This document shows, in pieces, positions 51,350 through 61,760 of a stretch of 64,000 bases of DNA (its first letter is position 1; each line of letters opens with the position of its first letter). A program made the translations under genes and the position numbers. The notes below the pieces were generated by a model. It did not search any database. It saw only the letters and a program-made list of their open reading frames with translations, and was not told where the DNA came from. The stretch is from positions 109,837,263 to 109,901,262 of the forward strand of contig CM059188.1 in assembly GCA_030323885.1 (NCBI GenBank). The letters run 5' to 3'. Source of the DNA: Branchipolynoe longqiensis (Eukaryota; Annelida; Polychaeta; Phyllodocida; Polynoidae).

Positions 51350-52459
51350 TTAGTTGGTGAGCAGGCACTTTGCAATGCCGGTAGGCTTTTCTAGTCGTTT
51401 GTTGTAATGTTTTGCAAACGACTTAGCCGTCTTCCAGCCTGCGTGTGCTAGTATTCTTTTTACAGAAATGCCTAGCAAACGTGCCTTGGAAACCATGGCA
51501 CCTCTGGTTGAGTGGGAAGAGTATTTGCCCGTATCCACTCCAGCCAATTTCAACACCGTGATTGTCCATCTGGCAAGGGTGTCTCTTGAAATTGCCTTAT
51601 GTGGCTTTATGAAGCTCACTAATAGTTGTTGTGATGCACGTAAGTCCTTTGTCTTGGATATATAAGCCCGTATGGCTGACACAACACATACTTTACGATC
51701 CTTTGGGAAGTACTCTAAGTGAACCGTAGATAAAGGGTCACCTAGCGTGTTCGATTTGAGCAATTGTGCTAAATCAAACGTAGCTTGTTTCTCGTCTATT
51801 TCTAATCCAGTTAAGGATAAAGCAACAATCGTTTGTCCTCTGTGTCCAGTTACTAATAGTAACAAGACCGCGACCTTAAAACCTAATTGTTTTATATCTA
51901 ACAAAGAGTTGTGAGGCCAAGCCTGAAACAACTTAAATACTATAGAAACATCCCAAAAGCGACTATACTTTGGTTTTGGAGGATTCCTTTGATAAATTGA
52001 CCGAAGTAGATAATGAAGGACATAATGTTTGCCAACTGTTTCGCAGTCAATTCTAGGTAATATAATTGATAACGCACATCTTGCCGCATTGACCGCCCCA
52101 AACCCTAGTCCCTCATCCTCTAGAGAACGAAGAAAACGGGCTACTTGTGCAATTGTTGGATTTGTTGGCTTGACTTTCATTAGCAAACAATGTACACCCC
52201 ATTTCTTTAAATAAGTTGTGTACATTTTGACAGTTCCTGGCCTCCATGCATCGGCTACTATCCTGTCTTCAGTAATTTTGTCCAACCCAAATTGCTGCAG
52301 CTGTTTCCTTAGAAAAGGAATGCCAATAGGGGTGTCGCTGACACGTCGCCGTGAACCACTAGCGGTCCTTGGTGCGTTAGGTTCCCGGCTTTTCTTGGGA
52401 ATCGTATATGTTCTTTTGCCAGTTGTGAAACTGCTGGCAGCCAAGGTTGCGTGTCCCAA
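51350..52459 (-). CDS. DIRS tyrosine recombinase (copy E)
   Basis: 369 residues, intact. Catalytic set: R207 (TGHRGQT), H316 and R319 (SHSTRG), H339 (LAHAGW) and Y352 (KHYNKR), at the same positions as in copies C and D. The N-terminal core-binding part is ADAWRPGTVKMYTTYLKKWG. The sequence is clearly more distant from C and D than they are from each other, yet the length is identical, which points to selection on function. It overlaps the polyprotein end by about 150 bp. Confidence 0.92.
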   Translation of the reverse strand: MGHATLAASSFTTGKRTYTIPKKSREPNAPRTASGSRRRVSDTPIGIPFLRKQLQQFGLDKITEDRIVADAWRPGTVKMYTTYLKKWGVHCLLMKVKPTNPTIAQVARFLRSLEDEGLGFGAVNAARCALSIILPRIDCETVGKHYVLHYLLRSIYQRNPPKPKYSRFWDVSIVFKLFQAWPHNSLLDIKQLGFKVAVLLLLVTGHRGQTIVALSLTGLEIDEKQATFDLAQLLKSNTLGDPLSTVHLEYFPKDRKVCVVSAIRAYISKTKDLRASQQLLVSFIKPHKAISRDTLARWTITVLKLAGVDTGKYSSHSTRGAMVSKARLLGISVKRILAHAGWKTAKSFAKHYNKRLEKPTGIAKCLLTN

Positions 52460-54378
52460 TCGGGCACAATCAATATGGCGTGTGTCCCCTCCATGCTGAT
52501 CTTTCTCACCACTCGGCTGATAATGCTAAACGGTGGGAAAATATAGAAATAATTATTTGCCCAGGTAATAGCAAATGCATCAACTTTCCAAGCATCCGGT
52601 TCGGGATGCCAAGAAACATAACAGGGCAACTTGTTATTGTTTCTTGATGCAAACAAGTCAACTTTAGGTGTACCCCATTTTGCACAAATGAAGTTAAACA
52701 AAGGTGTAGAGAGGGACCATTCTAAATGGTCATGGAATTTTCTACTCTTATGGTCTGCAAGTGTATTTTGTGACCCTGGGATATGCGCTACAGTCAGCCA
52801 GACTTGTTGAGCCTGTGCCCAGTTCCAAATCAGTTTAGATAACTGATTGCAAGGCTTCGATTTGGTTCCACCCATGTTATGGATATATGCCATAGAAGTA
52901 GTGTTATCAGTTAGTATTCTAACTTGTGATTTAGTTATCTTTACTAAGCTACGTAGACCCAGATAAATAGCACGCAATTCTAGCGCATTAATGTGGTCTG
53001 ACCTTTCATCATCTAGCCATCTACCACCTGTTGCGACCCCATCTCGATGGGCTCCCCAACCTTCTAGCGAAGCGTCAGTTGTAATTACTGTATTTGGTTC
53101 CGCCATGCGGATTGGATTTGGCGAGTTTGCTATATGTTGCATCCACCATCCAATATCAAGTAACCCTTCCTCAGAAATAAACATCTTTCGTTCAAAATTG
53201 CCTTTAGTTCGTGCTAGCGCTAAATTTTTATCTATTTCTAGAGATTTAATATGGGCTTTCCCGTATAGAATAGCGGGTGCATAAGATATCATTATCCCGA
53301 TAAGGACTGCGACCTGTCTAATCTTAGGTTTCGGTAACTTAAGAAGCTGGGTCGCTGTGGTCATAAACTTAGTTAGTTTCTGTTGTGTTATCGACACTGT
53401 GAGGGACCTTGTATCAAGGATAAACCCTAAACATTTTAGTTGTTTTGTTGGTTTAAGCACTGACTTATGTGGATGTACATAAAAGCCTAATTTAGTGAGT
53501 AATGCACATAAATCCAGAACAGCGTTTACACAATCAATTTGTGTCGACGCCATTATAAAGGAATCATCTATGTAAGGGAACATTATATGACCATTCCGCG
53601 CCATAACTGAGAAAACAGGCTTTAGCAGTTTAGTGAACAAACGAGGGGCACAAGCTAAGCCATTCGGCATGCAGGTAAACTCATAGAGTTGGTCATTCCA
53701 AAGAAAGCGGAGAAATTTCCGGTGTTGTTCCGCTATGGGAACCGTGTAGTATGCATCTTGTAAGTCAACACTAGCCATCCACGCATCTGGTGTAATCAGA
53801 TCTTGTGCCGTATCTAGCGAGAACATTTTAAAATGTCGACATTCGATCATTTTATTAAGGGTCGTTAAATCCAGGATCATTCGAACGTCCCCGTTAGGTT
53901 TCGGTCTCGAGAAAATGTTTGAAATAAACTCTCCTGGGCAGTGTGTAACTTTTTGTATAATTCCTTTGTCAAAGAACTTTTGTACCTGTTCAGTTAGTGC
54001 CTCTCGTTCAATTTGTTCAATTTTATAGGGAAAAGGAACTCTCCCTTGTACGGGAATTTGTATGAAGGGAATTTGAACACCTTTCACTATATTTAAAATA
54101 TCGTGGTCATTGGTAATTTTGTTCCATTCAGAAATATGATTATTAATATTGCCAGCCACAAAGTTGCTTACAGTTTGTGTGGTTTTAGAGGCCGCGGGGA
54201 CTTGTAAAGTCTGTGTTTGGGCCTCTACTTGGACCCGCCCCTGGGGAAGGGTCTCGGGGAGTTGAAGCCTCGGCCCAGTGGCCGTGCTGTGTTGTCGGTC
54301 CAGCCTGGGCGGGCGCCCCGGCCCCGGAAAGACTGACTGAAGGCTGAGCCCGGTCTGGTTCCCCTGCCGAGCCGTCAT
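52309..54378 (-). CDS. DIRS reverse transcriptase/RNase H/methyltransferase-like polyprotein (copy E)
   Basis: 689 residues, intact. Reverse transcriptase shows SVDLQDAYYTVP, FTCMPNGLACAP and FPYIDDSF. RNase H shows ITTDASLEGWG, INALELRAIYLGL, ILTDNTTSMAYI and LAD. The Dam-like end shows VDLFASRNN, YVSWHPEPDAW, IFPPFSI and ILIVPDWDTQPWL. The N-terminal ~60 residues are proline- and glutamine-rich and unlike C/D. The start overlaps the last few bases of the gag frame. Confidence 0.92.
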   Translation of the reverse strand: MTARQGNQTGLSLQSVFPGPGRPPRLDRQHSTATGPRLQLPETLPQGRVQVEAQTQTLQVPAASKTTQTVSNFVAGNINNHISEWNKITNDHDILNIVKGVQIPFIQIPVQGRVPFPYKIEQIEREALTEQVQKFFDKGIIQKVTHCPGEFISNIFSRPKPNGDVRMILDLTTLNKMIECRHFKMFSLDTAQDLITPDAWMASVDLQDAYYTVPIAEQHRKFLRFLWNDQLYEFTCMPNGLACAPRLFTKLLKPVFSVMARNGHIMFPYIDDSFIMASTQIDCVNAVLDLCALLTKLGFYVHPHKSVLKPTKQLKCLGFILDTRSLTVSITQQKLTKFMTTATQLLKLPKPKIRQVAVLIGIMISYAPAILYGKAHIKSLEIDKNLALARTKGNFERKMFISEEGLLDIGWWMQHIANSPNPIRMAEPNTVITTDASLEGWGAHRDGVATGGRWLDDERSDHINALELRAIYLGLRSLVKITKSQVRILTDNTTSMAYIHNMGGTKSKPCNQLSKLIWNWAQAQQVWLTVAHIPGSQNTLADHKSRKFHDHLEWSLSTPLFNFICAKWGTPKVDLFASRNNNKLPCYVSWHPEPDAWKVDAFAITWANNYFYIFPPFSIISRVVRKISMEGTHAILIVPDWDTQPWLPAVSQLAKEHIRFPRKAGNLTHQGPLVVHGDVSATPLLAFLF

Positions 54379-55563
54379 GGGCGAAAATCCCCTCGTGACC
54401 TTTTGAAGCGTGGGGCTTCCGGCTTCTTCCTCCCGTCCATGTTTTTGCCACTCTTGGCTGCGGTTTCTACTTCTTTATAGAGGTATTGTAGTTGACCCCC
54501 GAACATTTTCGTTTTATCCAAAGGTTTCCCTTTGATCGGCTCTGGGGCCAGAAAGAGCGTATACTCTTTCCCGTCATTGTCCGTGACCTTCTTTGAGCGG
54601 GCCACCTCTTTGCCGGCGTCTGTGCAAACCGACTTGAAGACATTCTCATATCTTCTGTACGACAGGTAATTACCTGCCGCCGTTAGCATTGCGTTGCCTT
54701 TGTCCATGGTTTTAGCCAAGGACGAGAACTTGTTTTCTCGTTGCATCCTATTTGCCACCGGGGTGATGGCCGTCAGGGTACCGAGCACCGCCTTATGCAC
54801 TATGTGCAACACGCTCTCAAATTTCTTACGGTCTTCCGTCATGTTGACATCTCTGTCCATCTCTTTAATGATGGAGTTGGGGACACCTTTAATGCCCGTC
54901 AATTCACGCCGGTTTAAACGTGCGGAAATGACCATTGATGGTCTCGCGCATAAGCGTGGTAGTTTTCACCCGCTTAGCTTTCGGCTTCTCCACCTTTTTA
55001 GACACTTTGCCCCCAATGGCAGCATAGACACCTTCATATTGTGTGTCTGAGTCTGATTCCGTCGAAGTGGAATCCGGGGAGGAATCGGATGAAGAAGAAT
55101 CTTTCTTCTTCTTCTTCTTCTTGGACTTGGGCTTGCGCTTTTTGCGAAGGCCGGTCTTATTTCGTTCCTTGGTGAACTCGTCACCCGAAGAAGTGACCTG
55201 CTTCTTCTTCTTACTCCGTTTAGGAGGAGGAGGAGGAGGAGCCCTAGGCTCCATCGCTGAGTCTGTCTCTGAGAAGTCTTCCCAGTCCGACTGGTCTTGG
55301 AACGCCGGCAATGGCCGTTTAAGAGACAGCGGTGGTTTGAGAGACAGAATATGGCTCTCTATAGCCACCCAGCGTGTCTCCCAATCTGGAGCTGTGGGGC
55401 CCTCAGGCACTGTCTCTTCTTCCGCCTCGGAGAGGATATGCGCCCCGCGCTGTGGTGAAGGCATAGCCGACAACACCGGTGAGGAGTCGTACTCCTCGTC
55501 CGAGCCTCTCGGAGCGCGTCCCTCGGCTGCTGCTGCAATGCGCTTACTCCGCTTCGTGGCCAT
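54375..55563 (-). pseudogene. DIRS ORF1 / gag-like gene with a frameshift (copy E)
   Basis: ATG at 55563-55561, after the splice acceptor. The first part runs to 54904: acidic start, proline run near residue 105 (PPPPPP), Lys-rich and Ser/Asp-rich tracts, then MRETINGHFRTFKPA. The second part continues in another frame from about 54935 (GIKGVPNSIIKEMD, GTLTAITPVANRMQ, TDNDGKEYTLFL, KTKMFGGQLQYL). Alignment with C and D shows a short deletion at the switch (roughly the EVINKLTEQIS region), which causes the shift. Unlike C and D, there is no stop in the Lys/Ser tract. Confidence 0.8.
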
Positions 55564-55569
55564 CGGGAT

Positions 55570-56157
55570 CTGAAACAAATGAATGGTCAGTCCCGGTATT
55601 TCTAAATGTCACAATCTTGTCATATAAAACTTAATTGGACATTTAGTGGTGTTAGAGAACGTGTTTATACCGTTCTAACACAGGCGTAATAAGCTAAATT
55701 TGTGCATGGATTGTGGGTCAAGCCCAAATCTTACGCGGGGTCGGGACCAGTGTATCGGCTCGCCCATCCCTCTGTTGCGCACACTTCTCCCCCCTGTGAC
55801 TATTGCGCCAGCAGGTCGGAGAAAATGCTACGAAACTCGGAGAAACGCCTGAAAAAGTTTGTGGGGAGTCTATAAAAGAAACCCAGGAGCATCTCCAACA
55901 ACACTCTCTATTAGAGTCCGAGAGAATTTCCACAGGAGATGAGGCAGAGCCCACATCTCTACCCATGGTCACACGGGTGTTGATAGAACCGCTAAGTATC
56001 GGTTTCGTTCCTTCGAGAAGGAATCTAGAGCGTTCTATCCTTGGTTTTTTATAACCCAATAAACTAGTCCAAAAAGGACCAAAGAAAGTTCTGAACTTTC
56101 CAAAACGATGCTATAATGCATCATAATTAAGCTAACCACAGTTTTTATTATACTTAC
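55570..56157 (-). other. Putative 5' UTR intron of DIRS copy E
   Basis: Donor GTAAGTATAA at 56157-56148 and acceptor CATTTGTTTCAG ending at 55570, six bases before the gag ATG. A plus-strand TATA-like GTCTATAAAAGAAACCC lies at about 55868-55884. Confidence 0.6.
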
Positions 56158-56184
56158 TGCGTATTTGCTTGTGTGTAGACTAAA

Positions 56185-56295
56185 TTTGTGGGAGCAACTC
56201 AACGAAACGTAATCCAATCGTGAGTTGTTTATGCTAATTGCTGGACCCGGATGTGCTTCCTTCTCCCTAGCCTGAGGCTGTATACCGAGGTAAAA
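56185..56295 (-). repeat. DIRS 5' terminal region, copy E
   Basis: AATTGCTGGACCCGGATGTG, CTTCTCCCTAGCCTGAGG and GAGGTAAAATATATA, as at the other 5' ends, followed by a short TA tract. Confidence 0.85.
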
Positions 56296-56547
56296 TATAT
56301 ATATATACAGACATAAACACAAAAGAAAGTAGAGCATAAGTGACTTTCAACACATGTAAAACCAGAGGAGGGCTATTGCCAGTATTGGGCTATAGAAGTG
56401 CAATAACTTATTAACATATATGTGATATTTCTCTATATACACTCATTTAATAGTATGTGTTCTATATAACGTGTGAATAAAATGTATTATGTACGTATAG
56501 ATGAGCTATTTTGTGTCACAAAGTGCCGGGTAAGAATACTGGGCCCG

Positions 56548-57487
56548 TATGCATGGAGCAGTGTTAGCGAGGCAAACCGCGGTTAGGGAGGGATTTCTGG
56601 TTTAGCGCCGAAAAGTTGTTATGCATGGAGCAGTGTTAAGCCTAACACCGCATGTTTAAAGTCGAAGAATGTAAACCTACCCCCTAGCAGGTTTACAGCG
56701 GTGTTAGTGTTAGGTTAGTGTCAGGATGGAGACCAAACTATTCAATGCTATCATATTTAACAGAATTAAATACACAATAAGTGAAATTTCATCAAATTAA
56801 CCCTAAAAACGAAGGGATGTTAATGCTGCCGCCGCATTGGCGGTGATATTAATATTGTCGAATCGACGAATGTAAAGTAAACAAATCGCCGACGTCGATA
56901 TCCATACTGTCGCACATCGACAAATCGCCGCCGCCGCTTCGACGTCGATATCCATACTGTCACCTATCAACAAAACCCACATCGCCGCCGCCGCCGAATC
57001 GGCGGCTATATATTAGGCCTAAATCTATTCAATGCTGTCTTATTTGACAGAATTACATACGCAATAAGTGAAATTTCATGAAATTAACCCTAAATTCGAA
57101 GCAATATTAACACTACCGCCACGTCGGCGGTGATATTAATATTGTCGAATCGACGAATGTAAAGTAAACAAATCGCCGCCGCCGTCGCTGATTCGGCGGC
57201 GATATTGTCAAATAGCAGTCATCGCCGGGAACAGGCTCACACAGTAACATGCGTGCTGGTTCCCGGTGGGTAGAGAAGGCAATGTATTAGGCCCAACCAG
57301 GTGCTCGCCGGCAACAAGCTCAGAGAGATTTCCATAATGAATCAATTAATTCACATATAGCTAACACTCACCGTTTAGGCCACCATGCATACGGCTTGAC
57401 ATAGTTCTCGCCGCCGCCGATAACCGGTGATAGCTACCCAGAGTTAGAGGGATAACACCACACACCACTAACACTGCTCCATGCATA
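56548..57487. mobile_element. ~940-bp MITE-like element with TATGCATGGAGCAGTGTTAG ends
   Basis: Inverted ends at 56548-56567 and 57468-57487, with TA as a possible target duplication. The interior has two direct copies (56745-56910 and 57020-57180) of the fold-back core also present at 20354 and 40755. GC-rich spacers of GCCGCCGCC type lie between. No coding frame. Confidence 0.75.
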
Positions 57488-57510
57488 TAGTCCCTGGTTA
57501 CTATGTAGTT

Positions 57511-57573
57511 CAATCGCAGTAAATATGGCCTAAGTTGTCGACACGGCATAAAGCAACCGGCAATCAATCAATC
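57511..57573 (+). mobile_element. LINE 3'-tail fragment
   Basis: AAATATGGCCTAAG, CGGCATAAAGCAACC and the CAATCAATCAATCAA tail match the 3' end of the LINE at 227-290. Only ~60 bp remain. Confidence 0.7.
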
Positions 57574-57709
57574 AACATATTCTTTATATTGTGTTGTGAT
57601 CTCCCCCCCCCCCCCATATCGCTGCAATATCATTACAGCCGGGGTTGTTTCGTAAACCTTCTATATCAACTAGTTGTCTGTTCATATTGTACTTCTTCAT
57701 GCATTGTGA

Positions 57710-58050
57710 GACCAGACGGAATGGCCGAATGAGTTAGAGCGTCCATCTCCCGTGCTGGTAGATCCTGGGGTCGTGGGTTCGAACCCTGGTCGAGTCAAAG
57801 CAATGACGTAAAAATTGATACTTGTCGCTTCCTAACCAGGCGCTCGGAATTATTAGGACAGGGCAATGACTGGTGTGCTCCGTGTCAGGATAATGTGACT
57901 GAGTGGGATACCAGGTCATGGTGCTGGCGGCCTGGTTTCCCAGTGGGACAGCACTATAAATTTGCTATGAGCGTGCACTGTCACAAGCCGGTACGCATCC
58001 TGATATGACCTTAGATGTTGCTAGGACGTACAACGACAAACAAATCAATA
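57710..58050 (+). mobile_element. tRNA-derived SINE, full length
   Basis: Best-preserved copy. Box A-like TGGCCGAATGAGTTAGAGC, box B GGTTCGAACCC, the ~250-bp body and the ACAACGACAAACAAATC tail. Flanks CATTGTGAG and CATGTGAG suggest an imperfect target duplication. Confidence 0.88.
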
Positions 58051-58323
58051 CATGTGAGTTCGATGACCAAAACTGACCATGGAAATGTTGAGACAGCTGG
58101 AGCATGCGTCTTCCCGTACACAGTTCTTGAGACTCTCCCCCACCCCCAGCACTAGCAGAGTCACAGAAGCCAGCCGCAGGGTCACGCACCTGGAACCGCA
58201 ACACAGAGGGAGGTCATCCCAACAGACAACAATGTTCAGTGCTGCCACTCTTCATTTTACACACAAAAAGGTATAAAATCTGTCTTTTAAAAAGTATCAA
58301 AATTGTGCAGTCACTATGGAATC
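58051..58323. other. Intergenic sequence, nothing recognised
   Basis: No recognisable frame or repeat. Confidence 0.5.
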
Positions 58324-58328
58324 ACCAT

Positions 58329-58470
58329 TGTGACATATTGGTATATATGTACGTAGCCCGAGCGCGAGCAGGCACCACTGGTGCGTGACGGTATTGCGCA
58401 CGAGCGGAGACCCGAAATAAACTCAACTTTTTCTACACACACTCTCAAGTGTACGGACGTCCTTATTACA
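58329..58470. mobile_element. Solo LTR, 142 bp, with perfect 5-bp target duplication
   Basis: Begins TGTGACATATTGG, ends CCTTATTACA and contains an AATAAA motif. Flanked by ACCAT at 58324-58328 and 58471-58475. TG...CA ends, size and 5-bp duplication fit a solo LTR of a short-LTR gypsy-type element. Internal sequence is absent. Confidence 0.8.
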
Positions 58471-58532
58471 ACCATGAGCGCACACTGTCAGTTGCATGTA
58501 GATAGCCATTATAATATGGTTTCAGATGTGAC

Positions 58533-58742
58533 TTAAGTCCCGTTCACACACGAGCCTTAAGTTGCCTCAACTAGTTCGCCTCATCTAATCCACCTCGCGA
58601 AGCGGTCTACATGAGATGAACTAGTTGAGTCAAATCAGCCCTAATTCACCTCAATGGCGCGTTCAGACACCCATTTTGAGTCGACTTAGATCAGGCAAAC
58701 TAGTTGAGGCGACTTTAGGCCCATGTGTGAACGGGGTTCAAG
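58533..58742. mobile_element. ~210-bp MITE with long inverted repeats
   Basis: CTTAAGTCCCGTTCACACACG at the left and the inverted ATGTGTGAACGGGGTTCAAG at the right, with nested TTGCCTCAACTAGTT/AACTAGTTGAGGCG. Non-coding. Confidence 0.8.
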
Positions 58743-58799
58743 ACAGAAAACCCCACTGAGACATAACCAGACAAAGACCAGAACCAGCAAAAAAAGCCA

Positions 58800-58939
58800 A
58801 TTTCAAACCACACCATGTCTAGTAAAGTCCAATGTCGCCCAGATCCGGACAGAGGAAGCCCGAGACGGAGTTGGGAGAAAAGGGGGTTTTATTAGGTAGG
58901 CGATAACAGCACAAGGTACAGTGTCAATAAGGTGAAATG
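58800..58939 (-). other. 3' untranslated end of element G
   Basis: Minus strand: after the recombinase stop comes an AATAAAACCCCCTTTTCTCC stretch with a polyadenylation-like signal, then CTCGGGCTTCCTCTGTCCG, shared with the fragment at 42850-42880. Confidence 0.6.
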
Positions 58940-59960
58940 TCAATCGACCTGGTCCATGTCGGCAGAGGGAGCACTCTGGGAGGAGGTAGGCCCGGGAGCC
59001 GACCCAAAGCACAAGGCCAAGGCTCTCGGGGCGTCGGAGGCTGCCAGCTTGGGCACGTAGGCATGGACCACGTCAGACTCCCAGGTCCCTTGGGCCATTA
59101 TCGCGGAGAGGTCGACCCCCCTCGACGCGCACGCCTGCGCCGCGCCCCTGCGGAGGCCGTGGAGAGTGTAGGCTTCAGCTCCGAACACGCCGGCTGCGCG
59201 CACGGCGGCGCGGATGAGGGGGGTCACGTCGCGAGGAGTGAGGGGGACGCACGCACCAGGAAGGCCGGGGCATCGGCGGGGGTGGGCGTCAGGTCGAGGG
59301 CACGCCTCCAGGCACGGACGGGGCAGATGGGCGAACCGGGGATGGCCGGGATGAAGATGGAGACCGCCTGCGCGGCCGAGCGGATGGTCTTGGAGGAGGC
59401 GACGCGCAGGCGGTGGCCGCCGAGTATGGGCCGGACGTCGTCTCGGCGGAGCGTGTGAGGGCCTCCCCAGGGGGCGTGTGACGGGGACAGCAAGTTAGAC
59501 TGTCGTAAGAAGCTAAAGAACCCCATCACCGTGGCCGCCCAGGGCGCGACGCCGAGGTGGCCGAGGGTGCGCATGTAGGCGTGCAGGATGGGCATCATCT
59601 CGGGGGTGACGCCGGGGGCGCGTCGAACCGGGGTGGCGAAGAGTCTCTCGCCGCCTCGCCGGACGTGGGCCGCGAAGGGGGCGTCGAAGGGCGCCGCGTC
59701 GCCCCCCACACCCAGGCGCGCGCGCCCGAGAAGGGGTTGGCGACCGAGGCCGGGGAGGGAAGGAGGCGGTGAAGGTGGGCGACGAACTGGCCGACGTCGT
59801 ATGGTGCGGGGGCGAGGTGATCGACCTCACGGTCGAGGGCGAACTCGACATATCGTCTGGCGTGCCGGTCGCGGTTGCGCCAGGTGCCGGGGGCCAGGGC
59901 GGCGCGGGCATCTCCATCAGTTGACGGTGCGCCGCGGGCCCGTATTCTGGAATGGGTCAA
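58940..59960 (-). pseudogene. Ngaro-like tyrosine recombinase with two single-base frame breaks (element G)
   Basis: Frame one (59960 to about 59707) has the N-terminal domain (GTWRNRDRHARRYVEFALDR, YDVGQFVAHLHRLL). Frame two (to about 59240) has PEMMPILHAYMR, the box A region (ATVMGFFSFLRQSNLL) and CPVRAWRRALDL. Frame three ends at 58940 with YTLHGLRRG (H-x-x-R) and MAQGTWESDVVHAYV. The breaks fall at a run of six G (59702-59707 region) and at a run of five C near 59242, minus-strand reading. Each looks like one missing base. It starts next to the RNase H stop. Confidence 0.8.
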
Positions 59961-61760
59961 AGATCATGTGTGATTATCCCTTGCGTATGGTGCACCCTAA
60001 TTCGAGACAGGCAACGAATTTCACATTGGTGATGGACGAGGTCGAGGGCGGCAGGGGAGAGGTGGGCGCGGCTGAGGGTATCCGCGAATACCAACTCGGC
60101 GCCCGGCTTGTGGCGTACGACGACGTCGAACGAGCCGCGGGCAGCAGGTAGGGTCGACCGCTCGACCAGTCTGGATGGTGTGGGCAGAGGCGGCGTTGTC
60201 GGTATTGACGACGATCTCGTATCCGCCGGGGGCGGGGAGGCCGAGGGCCCGGACCGCCAGCACGAGGTTGAGAGCCTCGAGCTCGTGGATGGTCGGGTAC
60301 GCCGCCCGGGAGTCCGCGTCGTAGCACTCGGCGAAGAAGGCGGTCTCCGAGAAGGCGCCCCCGCCGGTGAGGCACGAGTCGCACTCGATTACCCAGCGGG
60401 GGCGGCGTCGAGGTGGGAGGAGACAGACGCCGTTCCCGCCGATCGCGTAGTCACGGAACCAGCGGACGTCCTTCCTCAGTTCTGGGTCGATGTCCGTGTG
60501 GCCCGCAGAGGGGGCGGCCCTTAGGCTGCGCAGGATTCGCGCCATGAAGATCCGGCCCGGGGGAATGCAGGTACTCACATGTGCGAGTCGGCCGAGGAGG
60601 CGCTGGAGGGCCCTTCTGGTGAGGGTGGGTCGGTCGAGCCAGCGCTCGCACTCGTCGACGACGTCGCGGAGCTCGCGATCGGGGATCCTGAGGGTCATGG
60701 CCTCGGTGTCGCACTCGATGCCGAGCCACACGAGGCGCACCGTCGGCGGGCAGCATTTGTCGGGTGCGAGGGCGAGGCCAAGCGCCTCGCAGAGGTCGCG
60801 GATGCCGTCAAAGGCGCACATGGCCGCGAGGAAGGTGGCCTCGCACCCGACGAAGTCGTCGACGTAGATGTCGCTGTAGAAGCCGCGCTGCGCCAGTGCC
60901 CATACAACCGCCGTGGTGATGTGGACGCAGGTGGCGCCCGAGGTCCTGCAGCCAAATGGGAGGGTGATGTCCACATAGGTGCGGCCATCAACGAGGATGC
61001 CGAAGAGCGGGGTGGAGAGGGGGTCGGCGCGGAGCTGCCGGTAGGCGCGAGAGACGTCGGCCGACCAGCAGAAGGAGCCCCTGCCCACCCGGACGACCCG
61101 ACGGCCTAGGTCGGTGGCGGAGGGAAGCCTGTAGATGTGGGGACGACCGAGGTATTCCCTCCTGGGGATGCCCGCGTTGACGCTGCGGCCAGGGTGGAAG
61201 GAGAGGTCCACGATGACGCGGGGCTTACCCGGTGTGGACTTCGGCCGCATCATGATGGGGCTGCACTGGGCCCTAGGCGTGAAGGGAGGGACCGTGAACG
61301 GCCCGAGGAGGGCACCGCGGCGCAACTCCTCCTCGGCGTAGCTGGTGACGTGGTGGCCGAACTCGGGGTCCTCGCGATGGTTCTTATAAGTTGGCGTGGG
61401 GGGCCCGGCGCGGTGTAGTTGGCCGGGAACCCGAACTCAAGGTGGTCGAGGAGCAGGGGCTCGTCGTAGCCCTGGAGCACTCGGCCCCATTCAGTGATGA
61501 CCAAGTCTGAAGGGACCGGGACTCGGGCAACCAAATAATTCGGAAGGGCCGAGGACCGGGCGGCCGCGTATGCCCGGGCGTACTCGGGGTATGCGGCCCA
61601 GCCCTCGCCCGAGAGGACCGGCCAGAAAGTGTTGAGGGTGGCCCTGTACTCGGCTGGCGTGGGGCCGCAGGTAGGTGCCGTGGCGAGGGTGCTCTGGAGA
61701 AGCGTGTCAACGACCTGCTCGACCGGCCCCGGCTCCGTGTGCGGGGGCGCGGGCGGTCAG
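59957..61760 (-). pseudogene. Ngaro-like reverse transcriptase/RNase H with frame breaks (element G)
   Basis: The N-terminal part (61760-61404) has AEYRATLNTFWPVLSGEGW and VITEWGRVLQGYDEPLL. After a break at a run of six C (minus strand, 61403-61398) a 434-codon open frame has FTVPPFTP, WSADVSRAYRQLRADP, FGCRTSGA and the active site YVDDF. RNase H follows with IECDSCLTGGGAF, HELEALNLVLAVRAL and VVNTDNAASAH. A further break near 60150 leads to the end FADTLSRAH and a stop at 59959-59957. All catalytic residues are present across the frames. The breaks may be sequence errors. Confidence 0.8.

Larger units (their letters stand above)
50846..56300 (-). mobile_element. DIRS-type YR retrotransposon copy E, near-complete
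   Basis: Minus-strand element of a third subfamily (clearly diverged protein sequences from C/D and A/B). 3' hairpin at 50846-51191, recombinase, polyprotein, gag (one frameshift), 5' intron, and 5' end at about 56185-56295. TA tracts flank both ends. The recombinase and polyprotein are fully open. Confidence 0.9.

Noticed and set aside
55718..56059. Protein-coding exon in the 5' UTR of copy E
   Set aside because: Open frames on both strands do not hold in copies C and D (frames and residues differ), so the conservation is at DNA level.
57710..57800. tRNA gene
   Set aside because: Box A and box B are present, but the sequence is the head of a dispersed SINE with body and tail.
58329..58470. 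LTR of the same family as the gypsy element at 25242
   Set aside because: Only TG...CA ends and general size agree; the sequences differ.
59557..60867. Several plus-strand GC-rich frames over element G
   Set aside because: They are shadows of the minus-strand reverse transcriptase and recombinase in GC-rich DNA with few stops.
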